From: Glomus cerebriforme
Lineage: Eukaryota > Glomeromycota > Glomeromycetes > Glomerales > Glomeraceae
Length of the DNA: 26,255 bases
Direction: 5' to 3'
Assembly (NCBI GenBank): GCA_003550305.1
Contig: QKYT01000168.1
Location: 1 to 26,255, forward strand
Shown piece after piece: positions 21,186-26,255 of the stretch; the first letter of the stretch is position 1; every line of letters begins with the position of its first letter. Position numbers and translations under genes: made by a program. The notes beneath the pieces are model-generated. The model saw only the letters and a program-made list of their open reading frames with translations, was not told where the DNA came from and made no database searches.

Positions 21186-22396
21186 GGTTTTTATGGGTAA
21201 ATGAGTAATCTAATTCTAAAATTATATGTATAATATAAGGATGTATAAAAGTAAATGAATTCTAAGTTTAAAAGAATGAATGAAATGATGAGGTGGGAAT
21301 TTGAAAAGAATGTATGATATCTAGCGCAGCTAGGTTGTTAAAAGCAAAATTAAATTGCAAATGATATCTTTTCTTATATCCCACCTCAAATTAAAAGTAG
21401 AAAAAAGAATGTATAAAAAGAAAGAGTATTAAAATATTGTCATAATTTTTTTTTTCAAATTGTCAATTTATAAATATTTTGTATTGTACGCATTTTTTTC
21501 TTTAAAAGTATGTTATAGATAGTATTCTTAAAGTAAAAGCATTTTTCGCCTAATTCGGATTATAAACACATTTCGAGGTCACAAAATGTTGCGGGGTGCA
21601 CAAAAATATGCGGTGAAACAATGTTTATATTCTATTAGGATATTTTCAATCATAAACTTGGTAAAGAAAAATAATTTAAATACTATAAATGTGTAGCTTT
21701 TAAATTTGTGTATTATTGCGTAGTTTATCGCCTAACCAAATTATTATATAAAATTTCTATATCTGTATACGTTTTATGATAGATTAAATCTATAGATAAT
21801 AAATGTCAAACTTTTAAAACAAAGAAATTTTGCAAATCCAATAAGTTCAAATCTTTTTTAATTCTGTACAAACTTTTTTTTAAAATCCAAATTAAGAAAT
21901 TTTAGTATCATGTTTTTTTTTGAAAACCGAGCTTGTATAATGTGCGACTAGGACTTACGGTAAAATAGAAATCGAATTTACCGACCAAGAATCCGGAAAC
22001 CCGGAGAATGCGAGAATGTAATAATTAGAAAAATTTGCCGGATAAAAGTTCCGGAACATAAAAATTAGAAAAAAATGTCCCCATTGAACATTTATTAAAT
22101 ATAAAACCTAATATTTATTTATTATGTTTAATTTTATTCAAAGCTTTAAATAGTAAAATAGTAAATACAGTAAATGCAATCCGCTTAATAAATTATTAAT
22201 GTTAATTTCCCAGCGGATATAATACAGTAATTAATTAAAAGAAAAAAAAAATCAAAAGCTTACATCAATAATCTGTACAATAAAAGAAATAAATTTTACA
22301 AATTTCATTACAAGAAAAAAATTATAAATATTAAATATATGAAACATTATTACAAGTACAAGTATGAACAAATTTCTATATATAATTTATTATTAT
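21186..22396. other. Intergenic region upstream of the phospholipase gene
   Basis: It contains the presumed promoter of the phospholipase gene and the 3' flank of the next minus-strand gene. A patch at about 21950-22060 is less AT-rich and has repeated CCGG words (AATCCGGAA, ACCCGGAG, GCCGGAT, TTCCGGAA), in the style of the CCGG-arm element near the window start. No open frame worth calling. Confidence 0.5.
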
Positions 22397-23117
22397 TCAC
22401 CGAAAACTACTTCTAAATATGTTATTGGCTAGACTTTTAAAGCTATTTACACCTTTAGAGGTATTGAGATCTTCATTTGCGGCTTCCAAAGATTTTACTT
22501 TAACTAAATCATTTGTGGCTGACATATTTGGATCAACTGGACTTGGGACTTCAATTTTTCCTCCTTGTTGTTTAATTATATTTGATAACGTATTTGTCAT
22601 AACTTCTATAGCAAGAAATGAAGATGCGGAGGACCTTTTTGATTCTTGAATATCTACTTCTATATCACCATTAGATTGTGATATTATAGCTTTATCTCCA
22701 GCAGTAGAATTTCCATTTCTTTCATTGAATTTTCGTCTATAATGAAACCCGAAATATATTGCAAGCACTAATAGACAAGCCATCAGTACGAAACAAACTA
22801 TTACTGGAACGTTTAGAATTGGAGGATTTGGAGCGTGTTTTGCTTCATTTGCGCATGACGTCGAGGATGTTGTTGTCATCACCGGTGTACTGAAACCTAA
22901 AAATTATAAACCAAAATAAATTTTTATATATTATAGAGTATATTATTAAAAATACTTTTTTTTTTTAAGATTCAAAATAATTACCTTCTCCAATCGACGA
23001 GCTAGTTGTGGTTGCCAATTTATTCGTATTATCAGTTACATTTTTATCTAAACTTATAATTGAAGAAATAATCCTCTTTTTTGTGGATTTAGGCTTAATT
23101 TCTCTCCTTATTTTCAT
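22397..23117 (-). CDS. Single-pass membrane protein, Ser/Thr-rich ectodomain
   Basis: Minimal model: exons 23117-22985 and 22896-22397, joined at a GTAATT donor and TTTTTAG acceptor, 210 residues. A Thr/Ser-rich stretch (about 36-58) precedes one strong membrane span (about 72-97, VPVIVCFVLMACLLVLAIYFGF) followed by a basic stop-transfer HYRRKF. The cytoplasmic tail of about 110 residues is polar, with Ser clusters and no known domain. The family is not recognised; the layout is like fungal surface or sensor proteins of type I topology. The minimal N-terminus has no signal peptide. An upstream exon at 23680-23587, with a signal-peptide-like start, can be joined in frame to 23128-22985 and would make 245 residues (see findings). 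The stop is the TGA at 22397-22399. Confidence 0.65.
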
Positions 23118-25078
23118 ATTTATTAAACCTTCTAAGAATAATAAAACTTAATGATAAAGAGTCATGTATAGAAATTATAAAAGATTAAAAGAATGAATAA
23201 TTATTAATAAAAAAAAAAGGATATGAATAGATAAAAAAAACGTTCAATAATAAGAATAAATACGTTAATAAATAATTCATAAAATTTTTTATCTAAATGA
23301 TATGAAAAAGAGCCAAGGACAAGCCAAAGGATGAGGAATGCCTGCATATAACATTCAGGGCTGTTAAACAAGGAAACTGTAGGTTACTCATTAAAATTCG
23401 GAAAAAATAGTTACAGGTATCTACTATTAAACAGATTAACCGTAATTTTTGTGAGTTATTTAATTTTTTCGTACGCCAAACTTTAAATTATTTAATTAAG
23501 AATGTGTTCATCGAAAATAAATTTGAATAAGCGAAAAGGAATAACTGATAATATGATATCAAATTTGATCAATCGTTTAACGTTACATGCGAATAAAGTT
23601 TGAACTAAAACAAACATAACAGATAACGCCAAATGGCAATGTGTAGATCGGAGTCCCCATAAAATGGTTTTCATTATCATAATATCTAACGAATAAGAAG
23701 TGTTGAAAGTAAATTGGATTATGAAATTTTAATTTTAATTTTAAACGGAGGAAAAAAAAAAAAAAAGACCTCAAAAAAGATTTTTTTAAACTTTATTAGA
23801 AATGTAATTAATGTTTCAATTAAAATGTAATTTTATTTTGGGTCATTTATTTATTTACATATTTTTATTACCAATCGATATTTATGTTAAATGTATCACA
23901 TACTTTGAGTTTCACCGTTTAGGTTTATTATAATAACCGTACCCAATAACTAATTAATTATTATCCAAATTCAAATATAAACTTTGTACGCTTTAAAAAC
24001 GTTTTTAATTCATGCTTCTTTTAAAAGATTCTTAGATGTGAATTCTTATTTTCATATTCACCTGTAAAATACAATTACTTTGAATAAAACAAAACAACAA
24101 TTTTTTTTCGGTTAATGAAACGTCTCACAACAGTTGGTTTTCATTGTTAAATTTATATTTGGTATAATGTGTTTATCAATCAATAATACACTTGTTGCCC
24201 AATTTTATCTTTTCCCATCTCATCATCATTATTATTATAAGTAATAAATATTTTTTTAAAAACGTTTATATAAACATTTATATTAATTTCGAATAAATTA
24301 TAAATATATTCAAAAATGTCATACAGTACCACGATTTTTTTACCTCATTCGGTTTGTTGGCAAATTTGCTCGAAATCATAATAATTTTACAAAAATTTAT
24401 GGTTCATTAAATAGATTTTTTCGGTACAGATAAATCTACTAAGATTTGATTTTTTTTTTCTCAAATTTCAAAATGACCCGGGTTATGTTAATCTTTTAAT
24501 TGTATCCTCATGCAGTACTTTTTTTTTTCTTCTTGACTAAATGTTTCGATGAAAAATAATATAGATTGATTGAATTCATGATTTAGAAAACGCAAAGTTT
24601 TTTCGTACCGGTTAGACATATCAGATATCGCATGATTTATTATAGATTGTTTCACAATTAATGTGTTACAGCGAAAAATGTAGTGTGAAAATAAATTTAT
24701 GGAACTTCATTTATATACGACAATAATTAATTAAGCCAATTCTTATAGATATTGTACTATGAAGTTTTATTTAAAAGTTATTCTCCAATTTCAAAATTTA
24801 GAGACTTTTGAGGTTGCTTCTTATATATTAATGCTAGACAAATTTCATCATCATGAAACATAGTGATGTCCTGCAGTGATAGTTTAAGATTATATAGTGT
24901 TTTTTTTTAAAATAAATGCATAGTTTATTTATTGTTTTATTTTTTAGTTTATTTTATTACATGGAAAATATGGACGAATTGTCCATTGGGCAAATTGGCC
25001 GATGGACGAGTTGTACTTTGGACAATTGTGGCTAAAATATCCAAAGGACAAGTTGGTCAAGAATTTTGAACACTATAA
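23118..25078. other. Intergenic region with a possible upstream exon and a decayed minisatellite
   Basis: Mostly AT-rich. The minus-strand stretch 23680-23587 may be the first exon of the membrane-protein gene. At 24971-25060 the word GGAC(G/A)A(G/A)TTG occurs four times. Homopolymer runs and nothing else recognisable fill the rest. Confidence 0.45.
24971..25060 (+). repeat. Degenerate GGACAAGTTG-type repeat
   Basis: Four related words start at 24971 (TGGACGAATTG), 25003 (TGGACGAGTTG), 25019 (TGGACAATTG) and 25045 (AGGACAAGTTG), spaced 32, 16 and 26 nt. It ends just before the SWIM-type pseudogene. Confidence 0.5.
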
Positions 25079-25848
25079 ATGAGATTATCAATCTGCAGTG
25101 ACACTATAAATATAGATGATATTCAAAAGATTAGTGCGAAAAATGAATTTTTTGTGTTAAGCATGCAAAATGATAACTTCTATATCATTAACCATGAAAT
25201 CGGAGTTTTGTACTTGTCCGATTGGCATGACACAGGTGCACCTTGCAAGCACCGGGGTATAGTTTCAGTCAAATTCCATATATCAATATTCAATTTTCTT
25301 CCATCTTTGACTTCCAATGACTGTATAACTTATACATATATTGCACTTGGTAAGTAATAATTAATCTGTTTTAATTTTATACATTCATTTATTTAAAATT
25401 TTTTCCTTTAGGTTATGTTGCAAAAGACAATTCATTTTATGCATCATTATACGTAGAAATCACTCCATAAGGTTTACAAATGAAGGCAGATCCATCAAAT
25501 GGCAATACATTTATTGCAACTGGTGTTTTATCTTGCAAAGAATCAATTGAAAATGTTGAAACTGTCAATATTTTTGCATTCATCAATTTTCTAGAAGAAG
25601 TCAGAAGAGACTACCAAGATGATGGTATGCAATTGCACAATGCGTTAGATAAATTTAGAGAGTGTTACAAGGCGGCTAAGATGAAATTAATCCCTCAACT
25701 AACTTCCTTTCTTTATGATCTAAACCATGATTTAGATCCAATGGTTAATTTAAGAAGTAGTTCCATGATTCGTGTACAAGTTGAATCTGTTAAACAACAT
25801 AAAACAGAAGGATCAGGGTATAAGTGTAAACTATTTGGAGGAGTGTGA
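25079..25848 (+). pseudogene. Broken SWIM-type gene of an expanded fungal family
   Basis: Exons 25079-25349 and 25412-25848 join at GTAAGT/TTTAG in frame, but the second exon has an in-frame TAA at 25468-25470. The N-terminal part holds TGAPCKHRG, the CxH half of a SWIM zinc motif (CxC...CxH). The CxC half, expected just upstream, is replaced by LYLS. The next part (SVKFHISIFNFLPSL, then YIALGYVAKD) and the C-terminal part (FLYDLNHDLDP, then MIRVQVESVKQHKTEGSG) match, from memory, a very large family of SWIM-domain proteins in Rhizophagus that is linked to MULE-type transposases. The start is the ATG at 25079, but intact members probably extend further upstream. It ends early at 25846-25848. 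Non-functional; a transposon-related relic is the best reading. Confidence 0.7.
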
Positions 25849-26138
25849 TTACATAGGTGTAAACCTTTATTATATTTACCATTATATTAAAAATAAAATA
25901 AGATAATTTTATAAAGGAAGATATATAAATTAAAGGGTAAATCTGGACGTTGGGGTGTGCGGTCAACTAATTAAATCAAAACTATATGTAGTACCATATA
26001 AAAATTTATTATTGAAGATTTTTTTGCATATAAAAATTTTTTTATTAATAAACAATAATGATATTATTTAAAATTACTGTACTTTTTCAGTTGTATATGC
26101 ATTTATATTTACAATTTATTTTATTATTTTATTATAAA
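25849..26138. other. AT-rich spacer
   Basis: The 3' flank of the SWIM-type pseudogene and of the partial minus-strand gene. AATAAA-like words are present in the AT-rich background. No gene is seen. Confidence 0.5.
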
Positions 26139-26255
26139 TTATTCAATAAACTGTTTAAAAAGTGTTGACGCAATATTAGACCCAAATTGAACTTCTTGAA
26201 GTGGAGTTCTTTGTTTGGTTCTTTGTTTTCGCATCTCTTTTAGCCCATCAGTCAA
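26139..26255 (-). CDS. C-terminal end of an unidentified gene (partial)
   Basis: On the minus strand an open frame enters at the window edge and runs 38 codons to a TAA at 26139-26141. It is rich in Lys, Arg, Gln and Thr (KEMRKQRTKQRTPLQEV) and ends STLFKQFIE. The region is less AT-rich than the spacer beside it, which supports coding. The family is not recognised, and an exon of a decayed repeat gene cannot be ruled out. Confidence 0.4.
   Translation of the reverse strand: MTDGLKEMRKQRTKQRTPLQEVQFGSNIASTLFKQFIE

Noticed and set aside
20935..21204. 89-codon + strand open frame
   Set aside because: Antisense of the signal-peptide exon of the phospholipase gene.
22419..22649. 76-codon + strand open frame
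   Set aside because: Antisense of the cytoplasmic tail of the membrane-protein gene.
1..26255. CRISPR array or prokaryotic-type operon
   Set aside because: No regularly spaced direct repeats with unique spacers. The genes have spliceosomal introns and are widely spaced, so the sequence is eukaryotic.

Overview
The window looks like nuclear DNA of a filamentous fungus, most probably an arbuscular mycorrhizal fungus close to Rhizophagus (Glomeromycotina). The reasons are the very high A+T content outside genes, short 60-90 nt GTAAGT...TAG introns, and several sequence families that I recall as greatly expanded in that genus: a Crinkler-type protein, a SWIM-motif protein relic and a coiled-coil family relic. 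This is inference from family knowledge; no marker gene is present.

Layout. (1) 1-2570: a hairpin and a MITE-like element, followed by a four-exon + strand gene for a 480-residue P-loop ATPase with a mitochondrial-looking N-terminus. (2) 2571-13187: a repeat-rich stretch of about 10.6 kb with no intact gene. It holds a decayed coiled-coil family gene (4569-6060, -), a very AT-rich block, a decayed poly(A)-tailed element (about 8155-9800), short tandem repeats, and a complete but mutated Tc1/mariner element (11050-12328) with TA target duplication and a DD34E transposase pseudogene. (3) 13188-14450: an intact, intronless + strand gene joining a Crinkler-type ubiquitin-like header to a GTPase domain and a glycine-rich hydrophobic tail. 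(4) 14786-16631 (-): a three-exon gene for a seven-transmembrane protein with a C-terminal RGS domain. (5) 19541-21185 (-): a six-exon gene for a secreted phospholipase B1-like SGNH hydrolase. (6) 22397-23117 (-), perhaps extending to 23680: a single-pass membrane protein with a Ser/Thr-rich ectodomain. (7) 25079-25848 (+): a broken SWIM-type gene. (8) 26139-26255 (-): the C-terminal end of a gene running off the window.

As a whole, the 13-24 kb half is a gene-bearing segment with membrane and secreted functions (signalling, lipid hydrolysis, possible effector), and the first half is mostly decayed mobile DNA. The genes do not form one pathway; each is separately promoted. The Crinkler-GTPase gene sits at the border between the repeat-rich block and the gene block and is the most noteworthy gene. 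All exon joins were deduced by hand from splice signals and reading-frame continuity.
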